Below, one piece after another: positions 16,375 through 25,926 of a stretch of 64,000 bases of DNA. Location of the stretch: assembly GCF_000023865.1 (NCBI RefSeq), contig NC_013159.1:2320001-2384000 (forward strand), written 5' to 3'. This DNA is from Saccharomonospora viridis DSM 43017. Lineage in GTDB: Bacteria > Actinomycetota > Actinomycetes > Mycobacteriales > Pseudonocardiaceae. The notes under the pieces were generated by a model. It did not search any database and had not been told where the DNA came from. It saw nothing but the letters and a program-made list of their open reading frames with translations. The first letter of the stretch is position 1, and each line of letters opens with the position of its first letter. The position numbers and the translations under genes are program-made.

Positions 16375-17829
16375 ATGGACGCGCTGATGGACACCGTCAG
16401 CGAGATAAACGACGTATTTTGGACATACATCGTCATTCCGCTGTTGGTGTTACTCAGCTTGTACTTCACGGTACGCATGGGTGGCGTGCAATTCCGGATG
16501 ATCCCCGAGATGATCCGGGATTTGCGGAGCAAACCGGAACGCGCTCCCGACGGCAAACGGGCCATTTCGTCTTTCCAGGCGTTCTCCATCTCGGCAGCCG
16601 CTCGTATCGGCACCGGAAACGTCGCGGGTGTGGCTCTTGCGATCGCCATCGGCGGACCCGGTGCCGTACTGTGGATGTGGATCATGGCGATCGCCGTCAG
16701 TTCCCTGGCGTTCGCCGAATCCACGCTCGCACAGCTGTTCAAGGTCAAGGACCGCACGGGCTACCGCGGGGGACCCGCCTATTACATGCAGCACGGCTTG
16801 AACGCCCGCTGGATGGGCGTGGTGTTCGCGGTCGTCATCATCTTCACGTTCAGCTTCAGTTTCACCATGGTCCAGGCCAACAGCATCACCGAGGTCGTCT
16901 CGAACTCGATCACCACGGCCAGCGGTGACGACGAGGCCGCGGGCTGGTTGGCCCCGACCGTCGGTCTGGCCCTGGTCGCACTGACGGCCGCCGTAGTGTT
17001 CGGCGGCGTGCGGCGCATCGCGACGGTGGCGGAGCGGATCGTCCCCTTCATGGCGCTGGTCTACCTGCTGCTGGGGTTGGTCATCGTCGGCATGAACCTG
17101 GAGAGGGTGCCCGGTGTGTTCGCCGACATCATCGGTTCGGCGTTCGGTTTCGAACAGATCGGCGGCGCCGCGGTGGGAACCGCGATCATGCAGGGAGTCC
17201 GGCGAGGACTGTTCTCCAACGAGGCGGGGATGGGGTCCGCGCCCAACGCGGGCGCGACGGCCGCCGTGAGCCATCCGGTCAAGCAGGGATTGGCGCAGGC
17301 GTTCGGGGTCTACGTCGACACACTGATCGTGTGCTCCGTGACGGCGTTCATCATCCTCGTCTCGGATCCGACCTACGGCGAGGCCGCCGGCGCGGCGTTG
17401 ACACAGAATTCCTTGGAGGCCAATCTCGGTTCCTGGTCGCTGCACCTGCTGACGTTCATCGTGTTCCTGCTCGCCTTCACCTCGGTGCTGGCCAACTTCT
17501 ACTACGGCGAGGCCAATCTGCGGTTCCTCACCCGTGACGAGCGGGCGGTGCCGGTGTTCCGGGTCGTGGTGCTGGGCATGCTGTTCCTGGGCGCGGTGAG
17601 TTCTCTGGACCTGGTGTGGGGCATCGCCGACGTCACCATGGGCGTGATGGCGGTGGTGAACCTGCTCGCCGTCGCACCGCTCGCAGCGCTGGTCGTGCGG
17701 TTGCTCAAGGATTATCAACAGCAACGCCGCGCCGGCTTGGAACCGGTGTTCACCCGCGACCAGATGCCCGACGTGCGGGGCGTGCAGTGTTGGGAGGCCG
17801 ACCGGGAAACCGCGCCCGAACGTTCCTGA
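16375..17829 (+). CDS. Alanine/glycine:cation symporter (AGCS family)
   Basis: Sodium-coupled alanine or glycine importer, 484 residues, with about eleven membrane segments. Family hallmarks are FSISAAARIGTGNVAGVALAIA (the G-T-G-N substrate/Na site), GPGAVLWMW, RGGPAYYMQHGL, and RGLFSNEAGMGSAPNAGA. The N-terminal helix is preceded by MDALMDTVSEINDVFWTYIV. Start ATG 16375 follows GGAGGAG, and a TACACT box at 16327-16332 could be the -10 element. Monocistronic: a strong hairpin lies just after the stop. The polar C-terminus is cytoplasmic. Confidence 0.95.
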   Translation: MDALMDTVSEINDVFWTYIVIPLLVLLSLYFTVRMGGVQFRMIPEMIRDLRSKPERAPDGKRAISSFQAFSISAAARIGTGNVAGVALAIAIGGPGAVLWMWIMAIAVSSLAFAESTLAQLFKVKDRTGYRGGPAYYMQHGLNARWMGVVFAVVIIFTFSFSFTMVQANSITEVVSNSITTASGDDEAAGWLAPTVGLALVALTAAVVFGGVRRIATVAERIVPFMALVYLLLGLVIVGMNLERVPGVFADIIGSAFGFEQIGGAAVGTAIMQGVRRGLFSNEAGMGSAPNAGATAAVSHPVKQGLAQAFGVYVDTLIVCSVTAFIILVSDPTYGEAAGAALTQNSLEANLGSWSLHLLTFIVFLLAFTSVLANFYYGEANLRFLTRDERAVPVFRVVVLGMLFLGAVSSLDLVWGIADVTMGVMAVVNLLAVAPLAALVVRLLKDYQQQRRAGLEPVFTRDQMPDVRGVQCWEADRETAPERS

Positions 17830-17864
17830 CGCAACGTCGTCGGCCAGTTTCGGTCCTTCACTCC

Positions 17865-17896
17865 CGTTCCCGGTCGGACGTCGCCGACCGGGAACG
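17865..17896 (+). terminator. Rho-independent-like terminator after the AGCS symporter
   Basis: Perfect 13-base stem, CGTTCCCGGTCGG (17865-17877) and CCGACCGGGAACG (17884-17896), with a six-base loop ACGTCG, starting 35 bases after the symporter stop. There is no poly-T tail, as is common in high-GC actinobacteria. Confidence 0.75.
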
Positions 17897-17947
17897 GAAT
17901 AGTCCACAAACAGCAAAGCAACTCTCCGATGTGGAGGCTTGTAAGTC

Positions 17948-18505
17948 ATGGAACGGGTGCTGGTCACCGAACGCATGACGCTGCGCCGGTTCACCTCCGC
18001 CGATGCGGAAGACCTCGTCGCGCTCCACGGCGACGCGGACGTGATGCGATTCGTCGACACCGGTAGACCCGTGCCCGCCGATGTGGTGCGACACGAGACG
18101 CTGCCCAGGCTGTTGGCGGAGTACGACCGTCTCGACGGATTGGGTGTATTCGCCGCCCAGCACAACGACCACGGGGCATTCCTCGGCTGGTTCGAGTTCC
18201 GTCCGCCACGGGCCGACGCGCTCGACGACGTGGAACTCGGTTATCGCCTGCACCGCCGGTACTGGGGGCAAGGTCTGGCCACCGAGGGAGCGAAGGCACT
18301 GATCGAATGGGGCTTCACCGAACGCGGTGTTCGCCGTGTGTTCGCCACGGCCATGACGGTGAACCACGCCTCTCGACGAGTGCTCGAAAAGGTCGGGCTG
18401 CGCTATGTGCGCACATTCTTCGAGGACTGGCCCGACCCCATCGACGGGACGGAGCACGGGGACATGGAGTACGCACTGACCCGCACGGAGTGGGTGGCCG
18501 CCTGA
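17948..18505 (+). CDS. GNAT-family N-acetyltransferase (RimJ/RimL-like)
   Basis: A 185-residue GCN5-related acetyltransferase of the RimJ/RimL type, which transfers acetyl from acetyl-CoA to an amine, often a ribosomal-protein N-terminus or a small molecule. The fold is readable: TERMTLRRFTSADAEDLVAL, beta-4 with ELGYRLHRRYWGQGLATEGA (pyrophosphate-binding loop near residues 98-117), then FATAMTVNHASRRVLEKVGL and a closing strand DMEYALTRTEW. The substrate is unknown. It follows the symporter terminator and has its own promoter region, with no obvious operon partner. Confidence 0.9.
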   Translation: MERVLVTERMTLRRFTSADAEDLVALHGDADVMRFVDTGRPVPADVVRHETLPRLLAEYDRLDGLGVFAAQHNDHGAFLGWFEFRPPRADALDDVELGYRLHRRYWGQGLATEGAKALIEWGFTERGVRRVFATAMTVNHASRRVLEKVGLRYVRTFFEDWPDPIDGTEHGDMEYALTRTEWVAA

Positions 18506-18605
18506 GTGGTAGTCGGTACCGCAGCGCGAGGATCTGTTCGTTTACCGTGCGCAAGCACCGGGAAGACCGACATAAAGGTGTCCTGGGACCGATCGGAGCA
18601 GTCCG

Positions 18606-18971
18606 ATGGCTAAACAGGCCAAACGCGTCACGTATCGCCGGATCTACGACGATCCCACTCCCTCGGACGGCACCCGGGTGCTGGTCGACCGGATCTGGCC
18701 GCGCGGTCTGAAGAAGGAGAACGCACATTACGACGAGTGGCTCCGCGAGGTCGCTCCCTCCACCGAACTGCGCACGTGGTACGGCCACGACCCGAAGAAG
18801 TTCGCCGAATTCCGGCGACGCTATCTCACTGAACTGGGCGACTCGGAACACGCCGCACGGCTGCGGGAGATCGCCGAGCGCGGCAACGTGACCCTGCTGA
18901 CCGCCAGTCGCGACATCGAGCACAGTCAGGCCGCCGTCCTCGCGGAATGGCTGAGCGGGTCCACCGACTGA
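18606..18971 (+). CDS. DUF488-family protein
   Basis: A 121-residue member of DUF488 (YeaO-like). The family markers are RVLVDRIWPRGLKKE, WLREVAPSTELRTWYGHDP, the central FAEFRRRYLTEL helix and the NVTLLTASRDIEHSQAAVL strand-helix near the C-terminus. No catalytic role is established for the family. Start ATG 18606 has GGAGCAG upstream. It stands 100 bases after the acetyltransferase and may or may not share a transcript. Confidence 0.9.
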   Translation: MAKQAKRVTYRRIYDDPTPSDGTRVLVDRIWPRGLKKENAHYDEWLREVAPSTELRTWYGHDPKKFAEFRRRYLTELGDSEHAARLREIAERGNVTLLTASRDIEHSQAAVLAEWLSGSTD

Positions 18972-19126
18972 CCGGTCACCGAGAACGCCCTCCGATGTTG
19001 GATCGCCACACGAGCGGACACCAGGAGCGGTCGAGCAGTCTCATTCGGTCGAGTCGAGCAACGGCGATCAGCATCGGAACCGGGTAACCTCCGCTACCAC
19101 ATCCGGGGAAGAACCGTGAGGGCACG

Positions 19127-19456
19127 ATGCAGAAATTCTCGTTGGAGGCACTCGCCAGGAACCACTTGGAGCGTGCGGCCGAGGCCAACGCGGGTCGGAG
19201 CGCGAGCACCGTCTACGGAGGCCACGAACACGTCCTTCGACAGACGGTCATCGCGTTGACCGCCGGAGCCACCTTGACCGAACACGAGAATCCCGGTGAG
19301 GCGACGTTGATCGTGCTGCGCGGACGCGTGCGGCTGCGCTCCGGAGAGGACGAGTGGGACGGGCGGACGGGCGATCTCATCGTGATACCCCAGGCCCGCC
19401 ACAGCCTCGAGGCGTTGGAGGACAGCGCCGTCGTCCTCACGGTCGCGAAGAGGTAA
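19127..19456 (+). CDS. Small cupin-domain protein
   Basis: A 109-residue single-domain cupin. The two cupin motifs are recognisable: GATLTEHENPGEATLIVLRG (motif 1, with GxxLxxHxxPxxA) and DEWDGRTGDLIVIPQARHSL (motif 2, G-x5-P-x4-H). His and Glu in the motifs could hold a metal, but one of the usual His-x-His pair is not evident. Such proteins are often sugar-, quercetin- or stress-related or merely binding proteins. ATG 19127 follows a GAGGG sequence. No functional link to neighbours is visible. Confidence 0.85.
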   Translation: MQKFSLEALARNHLERAAEANAGRSASTVYGGHEHVLRQTVIALTAGATLTEHENPGEATLIVLRGRVRLRSGEDEWDGRTGDLIVIPQARHSLEALEDSAVVLTVAKR

Positions 19457-19721
19457 CCACGCTCGACGCTTCCGATCCACCCCTCGGCACCGTGCCGCCC
19501 GGAGGTCCCGTCGCACTCCACCGACACGGGTGGTGAGTTCGGCCGGCCGGGGTTCCACACCCTGAACAGCGAGGTGACCAGCGGACAGCGCCGCCGGGAA
19601 GCCCTGCGACAGCGAACGGGTGTGTCGGCGTGAAGCTGAATCCACCACAGGCTCACTTCCTCCCGGCGGCTGTGGACGGATCTCGTCGACCCCGGCGGCC
19701 GGAGGTCGTCTCGCTCGCGGC

Positions 19722-20243
19722 TCAGCCACGCGGGGGCACGGGCGGCGTGTCCTGGATGTCCCCTCGCGCGGGCAGAACGCTGATCATGCCGTTGGGTTCC
19801 AGGTACGCGCACCTCACCTCGCGGATGTCCTCGATGCCGTGGAGCCGCAACTGGCTGCGCACCTCCTCGATGGTCATGAACTCCCGTCGCAGCACTCTGT
19901 GGTTGAGTTCACCCTCCCGAATCAACACCCGGGGCCGGGCCTTGGTCAGCACCGAGAACCAGGAGAGCCGATACGCGGCGGCGTCCACGACCACGCTGCA
20001 CAACAGAATGGTCGTGACGAGCACGGCGGCGTCGGTGATGCTCTCGGAGTCGCCGGTGAGTCCACCCCCGACGGCCTGCGCGAGCAGCACGATGATCAGC
20101 ACATCGGTGATTCCGAGCCCACCGGCCTCCCGCTGCCCGACGACACGGATCAGCAACAGCAACAGCAGATAGACGACGACCCCTCGGATCACGAGTTCGA
20201 GGATCGGCGTCTCCAACCGGAACATGCCCGCCCAATCAGCCAT
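19722..20243 (-). CDS. YetF-like membrane protein (DUF421)
   Basis: A 173-residue membrane protein of the DUF421/YetF family. Three hydrophobic segments lie at about residues 14-36, 45-60 and 70-95, with the conserved RVVGQREAGGLGITDVLIIV between the first two. A small cytoplasmic domain follows, with RPRVLIREGELNHRVLRREF and MTIEEVRSQLRLHGIEDIRE. I start at ATG 20243 (MADWAGMFRLE); a longer frame upstream is not protein-like. Function is unknown; the Bacillus members are membrane proteins linked to spore and stress physiology. Divergent from the MFS gene. Confidence 0.88.
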   Translation of the reverse strand: MADWAGMFRLETPILELVIRGVVVYLLLLLLIRVVGQREAGGLGITDVLIIVLLAQAVGGGLTGDSESITDAAVLVTTILLCSVVVDAAAYRLSWFSVLTKARPRVLIREGELNHRVLRREFMTIEEVRSQLRLHGIEDIREVRCAYLEPNGMISVLPARGDIQDTPPVPPRG

Positions 20244-20492
20244 GAGCCCGGGTACCCGACAGCTCTCCCGGTGCGGCCGGCGCGACGGTGGCGCCCACCG
20301 TTGGGGTGCTCGACACGGCAGCACTGCGGTCCTTCCGCCCCGCTTCCCCGTGATGGCCGCGGTGCTCCTCCGGTGACCGTCCGGTGATGCGTGGATGACG
20401 ACCACGTTGCGGGATACCGGTCGCTGTACCACTGCTTGACCGGCCCGAGTAATCTCCGCTCACCTGGAACGATCACTGAGCAAGGAACCCGG

Positions 20493-21917
20493 ATGAGCAC
20501 CGTTGGCAGTGGCCCCTCGCCCGCGACCGACGCCCGTCAGCGCAGGCGAGAACAGTGGGGCTGGTACTTCTTCGACTGGGCGAACTCGACGTTCTACACG
20601 TCAGTGATCACCGTGTTCGGGGCGCTGTACATGAGTTCAGTGGCCGCGCAGGACGCGAAGGCCCACCCGGAGCGCAACGGCCCGACACCGTGCGTGGACG
20701 AGCACGGCGTCGACAACAACCTGGTGAACTGCGACGTCAGCCTGTTCGGACTGACCTTTCCCGCCGGATCGCTGTGGGGCTACCTGCTGGCGGTCTCGAC
20801 GGTGGTCCAGGTGCTGATCCTGCCGATCACCGGCGCGATCGCCGACCGCAGTCAGCACAAGAAGCGCATCCTGGGTTCCTTCGCGTTCCTGGGAGCGGCG
20901 GCCTCGGCGCTGTTGTTCTTCGTCGCCGGTGATCGCTGGGAGCTCGGCGTGGCGCTGTACATCCTGGGCAACATCGGTTACGGCGTGTCCGTCGTGGTCT
21001 ACTACTCGTTCCTGCCGGAGATCGCGACACCGGACGAACGCGACGAGGTCTCCTCGCGGGGGTGGGCGTTCGGGTACCTCGGCGGTGGTGTGGCGCTGGC
21101 GGCGCAGCTGGCGTTCTACCTGAGCCGGGACGCCCTCGGCGTGAGTGAGGAACTGGCGGTGCGGATCTGCTACCTGAGCTCGGGGGTGTGGTGGGCGCTG
21201 TTCACGTTGGTCGCTTTGCGACGGTTGCGGGAACGACAGGCGCCGCACGGCCGCGAGTCCGGGCTGTCGCTGGTGAAGGCGGGATTCACAGAGCTGGGGG
21301 AAACGCTGCGGGCGGCGAAGGCGTTCCCGTTGACGTTGGCGTTCCTGGGTGCCTACCTGGTGTTCACCGACGGGATCTCGACGGTGGTGTCGGTCTCGGC
21401 GCAGTACGGCTCGGAGGAGTTGAAGTTCGGCAACGAGGTGCTGATCGCGACGATCCTGGTGATCCAGTTCGTGGCGTACGCGGGTGGCATGCTGCACGGG
21501 CTGGTGGCCCGACGGTGGGGTGCGAAGAAGACCATCCTGGCGAGCCTGGCGGTGTGGATGATCGTGATCACATCGGCGTACTTCATCGAGGCGGGCCAGC
21601 AGTTCCAGTTCTACGCCGTGGCGGCGGGGATCGGACTGGTGCTGGGTGGGACGAACGCCCTGTCGCGGTCGCTGTTCAGCCAGATGATCCCGCCGGGCAA
21701 GGAAGCGCAGTACTACTCGCTGTACGAGATCGGTGAACGGGGTACGTCCTGGCTGGGGCCGCTGGTGTTCGCGGCGGTGGGGCAGGCCACCGGGTCGTTC
21801 CGGTACTCCATCCTCGCGTTGCTGGTGTTCTTCGTGGTCGGATTCGTCCTGGTGGCGCTGATCCCGGTGCGGCGCGCGATCGCGGCCGTGGGCAATCCGG
21901 AGCCGTCGGTGCTGTAG
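20493..21917 (+). CDS. MFS transporter, UMF1/Atg22-like family
   Basis: A 474-residue major-facilitator protein of the UMF1 (Atg22-like effluxer) group. The N-terminus has the family signature WGWYFFDWANSTFYTSVITV, followed by an extracytoplasmic loop with two Cys (PCVDEHGVDNNLVNCD) between helices 1 and 2. The helix 2-3 loop motif is GAIADRSQHKKRILGS. About twelve hydrophobic segments are visible. Fungal relatives export amino acids from the vacuole; the bacterial substrate is unknown. ATG 20493 is preceded by AAGGA. Confidence 0.92.
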   Translation: MSTVGSGPSPATDARQRRREQWGWYFFDWANSTFYTSVITVFGALYMSSVAAQDAKAHPERNGPTPCVDEHGVDNNLVNCDVSLFGLTFPAGSLWGYLLAVSTVVQVLILPITGAIADRSQHKKRILGSFAFLGAAASALLFFVAGDRWELGVALYILGNIGYGVSVVVYYSFLPEIATPDERDEVSSRGWAFGYLGGGVALAAQLAFYLSRDALGVSEELAVRICYLSSGVWWALFTLVALRRLRERQAPHGRESGLSLVKAGFTELGETLRAAKAFPLTLAFLGAYLVFTDGISTVVSVSAQYGSEELKFGNEVLIATILVIQFVAYAGGMLHGLVARRWGAKKTILASLAVWMIVITSAYFIEAGQQFQFYAVAAGIGLVLGGTNALSRSLFSQMIPPGKEAQYYSLYEIGERGTSWLGPLVFAAVGQATGSFRYSILALLVFFVVGFVLVALIPVRRAIAAVGNPEPSVL

Positions 21918-22116
21918 CCGAGGGAGATCGAAGACAGTGGAGGCACCGAAAGACACCGAGGACACGGGGTCTTTCGGTGTCCGTCTCCTTGGTGTCGTGC
22001 GAACGTGGCACGCCGTATGGATAGGGTGCTTCGTCGTGACCCTGCATGACGACCACACCGACCCGACCGATGCCCTCTCCCCCGTTCCGGGCACCGTGCG
22101 GCGACGAGAGCTGCCG

Positions 22117-22809
22117 ATGACGGGCAAAGTGAAGTTCTCCTACGGTCCGATGGACTGTGGCAAGTCGACGTTGGCATTGCAGATCGACCACAACCTGGCT
22201 CGTCAAGGCAGACAGGGGTTGCTGTTGGTCCGGCACGACCGGTCGGGCAACGCTCAGATCACCAGCCGGATCGGTATCACACGGCAGGCCCTGGAAGTGG
22301 AAGCCGACACCGATGTGCGGGCGGTGGTGCGGCAGGCGTGGGAGCGAGGTAAACACGTCGACTACCTGATCGTCGACGAGGCCCAGTTCCTGTCCCCGGA
22401 GCAGGTCGAGCAGCTGGCGGAGCTCGCGGACGAGTCGTGTATCGACGTGTACTGCTTCGGGATCGCGACGGATTTCCGCAGCGTGCTGTTCCCCGGGGCC
22501 CAAAGACTGTTCGAGTTGGCCGACGAGCTCCAACCGGTACAGGTCGAGGTGCTGTGTTGGTGCGGCAGACCGGGACGGTTCAACGCGCGGGTGGCCGACG
22601 GTGTCGTTCTCCGCACCGGGGACACGGTGTTCGTCGCCGATACGGTGCCCAACCCCGACTCGGGGTCAACCGGTGAGGTGAACTCGGGGCCGACACGCTC
22701 GTCGACGGAGTTAGCTACGGTCCGTTACCAGGTACTTTGTCGTCGGCACTTCCGTTTGGGCGAAGTGGGGCCGGATGCCTCCGGTCAAGGACAGTTGCAG
22801 TTGGCTTGA
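22117..22809 (+). CDS. tdk: Thymidine kinase (type II)
   Basis: Salvage enzyme phosphorylating thymidine with ATP. The P-loop is YGPMDCGKST (about residue 10), Walker B-like region YLIVDEAQFL, and CFGIATDFR follows. The zinc site is indicated by VLCWCGRPGRFNARV and the C-terminal CRRHF. The core begins at ATG 22117 (MTGKVKFSYG); an in-frame GTG at 22036 would add 27 residues and cannot be excluded, since neither has a strong ribosome site. A family-unusual insert of about 20 residues rich in Ser, Gly and Thr lies before the last zinc ligands. Confidence 0.88.
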   Translation: MTGKVKFSYGPMDCGKSTLALQIDHNLARQGRQGLLLVRHDRSGNAQITSRIGITRQALEVEADTDVRAVVRQAWERGKHVDYLIVDEAQFLSPEQVEQLAELADESCIDVYCFGIATDFRSVLFPGAQRLFELADELQPVQVEVLCWCGRPGRFNARVADGVVLRTGDTVFVADTVPNPDSGSTGEVNSGPTRSSTELATVRYQVLCRRHFRLGEVGPDASGQGQLQLA

Positions 22810-22953
22810 CAGTAACGTCTCTCTTCGCCCAAATGAGTGACATCGGGAAGGGAAGTCGTTGCCGCGTCACAGCGTCGTGTGCAGCGTCTCCCCTGAGAAA
22901 AGGCAGTTTTCGACGTGGGTGATGCGACTCACTCTGTGCGACGGCAAGACGTT

Positions 22954-22981
22954 GGGAATTCAACCGACGGTCTCCGCTGTT
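22954..22981 (+). promoter_or_regulatory. SigR/SigH-type promoter of rbpA
   Basis: GGGAAT at 22954-22959, 19 bases, then GTT at 22979-22981. This matches the GGGAAT-N18/19-GTT consensus of the oxidative-stress sigma factors SigR (Streptomyces) and SigH (Mycobacterium). The ATG of rbpA is 56 bases past the GTT. rbpA is a known SigR target in Streptomyces coelicolor. Confidence 0.75.
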
Positions 22982-23037
22982 GCATGGGATGAGCATCACC
23001 CTGGCTTTCCTGCGGGAGCCGACCGAAAGGACCCATC

Positions 23038-23382
23038 ATGGCCGACCGTGTTCTTCGTGGAAGCCGGTTGGGTGCGATCAGTTACGAGACTGACCGCAAT
23101 CACGACCTAGCACCCCGACGTACCGTGCGCTACCAGTGCCCGAAGAACCACGAGTTCGAGGTGCCGTTCTCCAACGACGCGGAGATTCCCGCCACGTGGG
23201 AATGCCGCCTGCACGGCAGCGAGTCCAAACTCGTCGACGGCGGGGCACCTGAGCCCAAGGAGACGAAGCCGCCCCGCACCCACTGGGACATGCTGCTGGA
23301 ACGGCGGTCGATCCCGGAGTTGGAGGAGTTGCTCAACGAGCGGCTCGCCGAGTTGCGCAGCCGTCGGGGACGTTCCGAGTAG
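23038..23382 (+). CDS. rbpA: RNA polymerase-binding protein RbpA
   Basis: Essential actinobacterial transcription factor that binds RNA polymerase and the principal sigma factor and stabilises the open promoter complex. The 114-residue length is standard. The N-terminal tail (MADRVLRGSRLGAISYETDR), the zinc-ribbon-like core (YQCPKNHEFEVPF ... WECRLHG), the basic linker (KPPRTHWDML) and the C-terminal sigma-interaction helix (LERRSIPELEELLNERLAEL) are all present. Divided from the convergent mannose synthase by a strong terminator and preceded by a SigR-type promoter. Confidence 0.97.
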   Translation: MADRVLRGSRLGAISYETDRNHDLAPRRTVRYQCPKNHEFEVPFSNDAEIPATWECRLHGSESKLVDGGAPEPKETKPPRTHWDMLLERRSIPELEELLNERLAELRSRRGRSE

Positions 23383-23411
23383 CGCGCGGACCGGCTTTTT
23401 CAGCGTTGTTT

Positions 23412-23455
23412 CGAGGGCCGCCTCCCACAGGTTCGGATGTGGGAGGCGGCCCTCG
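23412..23455. terminator. Bidirectional terminator between rbpA and the mannose synthase
   Basis: Perfect 18-base stem, CGAGGGCCGCCTCCCACA (23412-23429) and TGTGGGAGGCGGCCCTCG (23438-23455), with an eight-base loop, centred between two convergent genes. A GGCTTTTT run lies just upstream on the plus strand (23394-23401). Confidence 0.85.
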
Positions 23456-23504
23456 TCGTATCGGGGCGGACCGGCTCGGATCAGGAGTTCGGAAACCGGT
23501 CTGA

Positions 23505-24290
23505 TCAGCGCCGTACTCGCCGCAGCAGGGTCCCGAGCAGGGAACGCGCTTGTTCGGTCCGGCGGTGCAGTCCCCACTGCGCGACCTTGACGAGGGCTTC
23601 GCCGATGATGGCGCCGCTCATCTTGGACTGGCCGAGCTCCCGTTCGGTGAAGGTGATGGGCACCTCCAGGATGCGGAAGCCCTCCTCGTCGGTACGCCAG
23701 GTGAGATCGATCTGGAAGCAATAGCCCTGCGAGGCGATGGCGCCCAAGGGCAGGGTCTCCAGGACGCCCCGGCGATACGCCCGGAATCCGGCCGTGATGT
23801 CGGAAACGGGCACGCCGAGCGCGATCTTGGAGTACAAATTCGCCATGCGGGACAGCAGCTGCCGGTGCAGCGGCCAGTTGACGAGCGCACCGCCGGGCAC
23901 ATACCGGGAGCCGATGACGAGGTCGGCGTCGCTGAGCGCGTCGAGCACCCGCGGCAGGTCCTCGGGCGCGTGGGAGCCGTCCGCGTCCATCTCGACCACG
24001 GTGGCGTAGTCACGCTCGAGCGCCCAACGGAATCCGGCGATGTAAGCGGCGCCGAGTCCGGCCTTCTCCGTGCGGTGGAGGACGTGGATGCGGTCGTCGT
24101 CGGCCGCGAGTTTGTCCGCTACCTCACCGGTACCGTCAGGGCTGCCGTCGTCGACCACGAGTACGTGGACCTGCGGCAGCACCGTGTGCAGCCTACGTAC
24201 GAGCGGTGGGAGATTGTCCCGCTCGTTGTAGGTTGGGATGATCACCAGCACCGGGTCGATGTCATCCGTGTGCTGTGTCCCCTCCGCCAT
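23505..24290 (-). CDS. ppm1: Polyprenol-phosphate mannose synthase (GT2 family)
   Basis: Transfers mannose from GDP-mannose to polyprenyl phosphate at the inner membrane face, supplying the donor for lipoglycans and protein O-mannosylation. The GT-A fold shows [30 protein letters not shown], the catalytic [13 protein letters not shown] (DXD) and [10 protein letters not shown]. There is no C-terminal membrane domain, as in the soluble actinobacterial Ppm1 enzyme. Start ATG 24290 follows AAGGGGAG. It overlaps the 3' end of the N-acyltransferase gene by 29 bases; in M. tuberculosis the two activities lie on one fused protein. Confidence 0.94.
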   Translation of the reverse strand: MAEGTQHTDDIDPVLVIIPTYNERDNLPPLVRRLHTVLPQVHVLVVDDGSPDGTGEVADKLAADDDRIHVLHRTEKAGLGAAYIAGFRWALERDYATVVEMDADGSHAPEDLPRVLDALSDADLVIGSRYVPGGALVNWPLHRQLLSRMANLYSKIALGVPVSDITAGFRAYRRGVLETLPLGAIASQGYCFQIDLTWRTDEEGFRILEVPITFTERELGQSKMSGAIIGEALVKVAQWGLHRRTEQARSLLGTLLRRVRR

Positions 24291-25917
24291 GCTGCTCCCC
24301 TTCTGTCGCGTCTGCTCGCGTTGCGGTCCTCTTCGTGTGCGACCGGAGCACGAACCCGGCGACCATGGCGGCGAGCGCGGCCCCGACCAGCGCGTACTCG
24401 GTCCACGCACCGAGTCGATCCGACAGCGTAGCCCCTTCGCGCAGGGGGACGTCGGCGACCAGGGAGGTGTCGGTGTAAAGGCTGGTGGAATGGGTGACAG
24501 CCCCGTCCGGGGCGACGATCGCGCTGATGCCGCTTGTGGCGGCGACCACGACCGCTCGGCCGTGTTCGACGGCCCTGAGTCGGGACATGGCGAGCTGCTG
24601 GTGACTCATCTCACCGGGTCCGTACCAAGCGTTGTTGGTCGAGGTGACGATCAGTTGCGCGCCCACCTCGACGGTGTCGCGCACGACGTAGTCGTAGGCG
24701 ATCTCGTAGCAGATGACCGAGCCGACCGGGGTGCCCCCGACGTCGAGCAGGGTCGCCTCGTCCCCCCACCGCATGTCCCGGGTGTTGTCGACGAACGGCG
24801 TGAACCACCGCGCGATGTCCCGCATCGGCACGTACTCGGCGAAGGGTACGAGTTCCCGTTTGACGTAGTGGTCGGTGATGCCGGTGGGACTGTCGCCGGG
24901 CTGCCAGACGAGGGTGGCGTTCTCGGTGAGCTCGCTACCGGGTGGTTGGTACAGCGCCCCGATGAGGGCGGGAACGCCGAAGTCGTCGACGAGCGCGTCG
25001 AGTTGCGGGTCGTCGCCGCGCACGTCGGTGGCGGTTTCGGGCCACACGACGAAATCGGGTGGGGGGAGTTCGCCGGAGCGGATGCGTTCGAGCAGTTCGG
25101 CGCTTTCGGCGAGGTGGTTGGCTCGGATGGTGTCGCGTCGGCCGATGAGTTCGATGCCCACGTCGGGGGCGTTGCCCTGGACGACGGCGACGGTGCGGGT
25201 ACCGTTCTCGGGCTCCGTGCCGATCGTCGGCCAGGTGGCCAGTCCCGCAAGCGGGGGGAGCAGCACGGCCACGAGGGGAGGCACCCACGAACGGCCGGGA
25301 CGCCACCCCGTGGCACGCATGCGCACCACCAACTGCGCGAGGCCGAATCCGGTGACGAGGACGGCGAACCCCACGAGTGGTGTACCGCCGAGCGAGGCCA
25401 GGGACAGATAGACGCCCTCCGGCTGACTGAAGCCGACCCTGCCCCAGGGGAAACCGTTGAACGGCCAGCGCATGCGTGCGGATTCCTGGAGCAGGAACAC
25501 CAACGCAAGCCACACGGGGGCGCCGGGTAGCCGGGCCACGAGCGGCGTCAGCGCGCACGCCAGGGCGATGTAGACGGCGAGCGCACCGGACAGCGCCAAC
25601 CATGGCGCGGGACCGAATTCCGCGCCGAGGAAGTCCTGGATCCACACGAGGTGGGCGAGGTTGAAGGCGAGGCCGAACACGAAGCCGTAGCCGGCGCTGC
25701 CCCACCAACGGCGGCCGTGCAGCGCCAGGCCGAGCCCGGCGAACGCCAACGGCACCACCCACCACAGTGGTCGTGGCGAGAATCCCGCGTGCAGTAGGAG
25801 CCCGGAGGCCGCGGCGAGCACGGCCCGCGCGGCGACGCGTTCGAGACGGCGGCGCCGTGCGGGTCGGGTGTCGGTGATCGGCACGGTGGTGTCCGACGCT
25901 GAGGCCGTGGCGGTCAC
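24262..25917 (-). CDS. lnt: Apolipoprotein N-acyltransferase
   Basis: Integral membrane enzyme adding the third acyl chain to lipoproteins. Length 551 residues. About seven N-terminal membrane segments precede a nitrilase-like domain (about residues 225-480), whose catalytic triad is visible as Glu in [10 protein letters not shown], Lys in [14 protein letters not shown] and Cys in [10 protein letters not shown] last hydrophobic helix ([14 protein letters not shown]) precedes the end. The start is GTG 25917, with a basic cytoplasmic leader of about 30 residues. Its 3' end overlaps the mannose synthase gene, so both are likely co-translated. Confidence 0.94.
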   Translation of the reverse strand: MTATASASDTTVPITDTRPARRRRLERVAARAVLAAASGLLLHAGFSPRPLWWVVPLAFAGLGLALHGRRWWGSAGYGFVFGLAFNLAHLVWIQDFLGAEFGPAPWLALSGALAVYIALACALTPLVARLPGAPVWLALVFLLQESARMRWPFNGFPWGRVGFSQPEGVYLSLASLGGTPLVGFAVLVTGFGLAQLVVRMRATGWRPGRSWVPPLVAVLLPPLAGLATWPTIGTEPENGTRTVAVVQGNAPDVGIELIGRRDTIRANHLAESAELLERIRSGELPPPDFVVWPETATDVRGDDPQLDALVDDFGVPALIGALYQPPGSELTENATLVWQPGDSPTGITDHYVKRELVPFAEYVPMRDIARWFTPFVDNTRDMRWGDEATLLDVGGTPVGSVICYEIAYDYVVRDTVEVGAQLIVTSTNNAWYGPGEMSHQQLAMSRLRAVEHGRAVVVAATSGISAIVAPDGAVTHSTSLYTDTSLVADVPLREGATLSDRLGAWTEYALVGAALAAMVAGFVLRSHTKRTATRADATEGEQHGGGDTAHG

Positions 25918-25926
25918 GTCGTCAGC

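Noticed and set aside
16450-18165. 571-codon minus-strand frame over the AGCS symporter and GNAT gene
   Set aside because: Crosses two genes and a terminator and is low-complexity; shadow of real plus-strand genes.
20637-22127. 496-codon minus-strand frame opposite the MFS gene
   Set aside because: Arg/His/Gln-rich antisense artefact; the plus-strand protein has clear family motifs.
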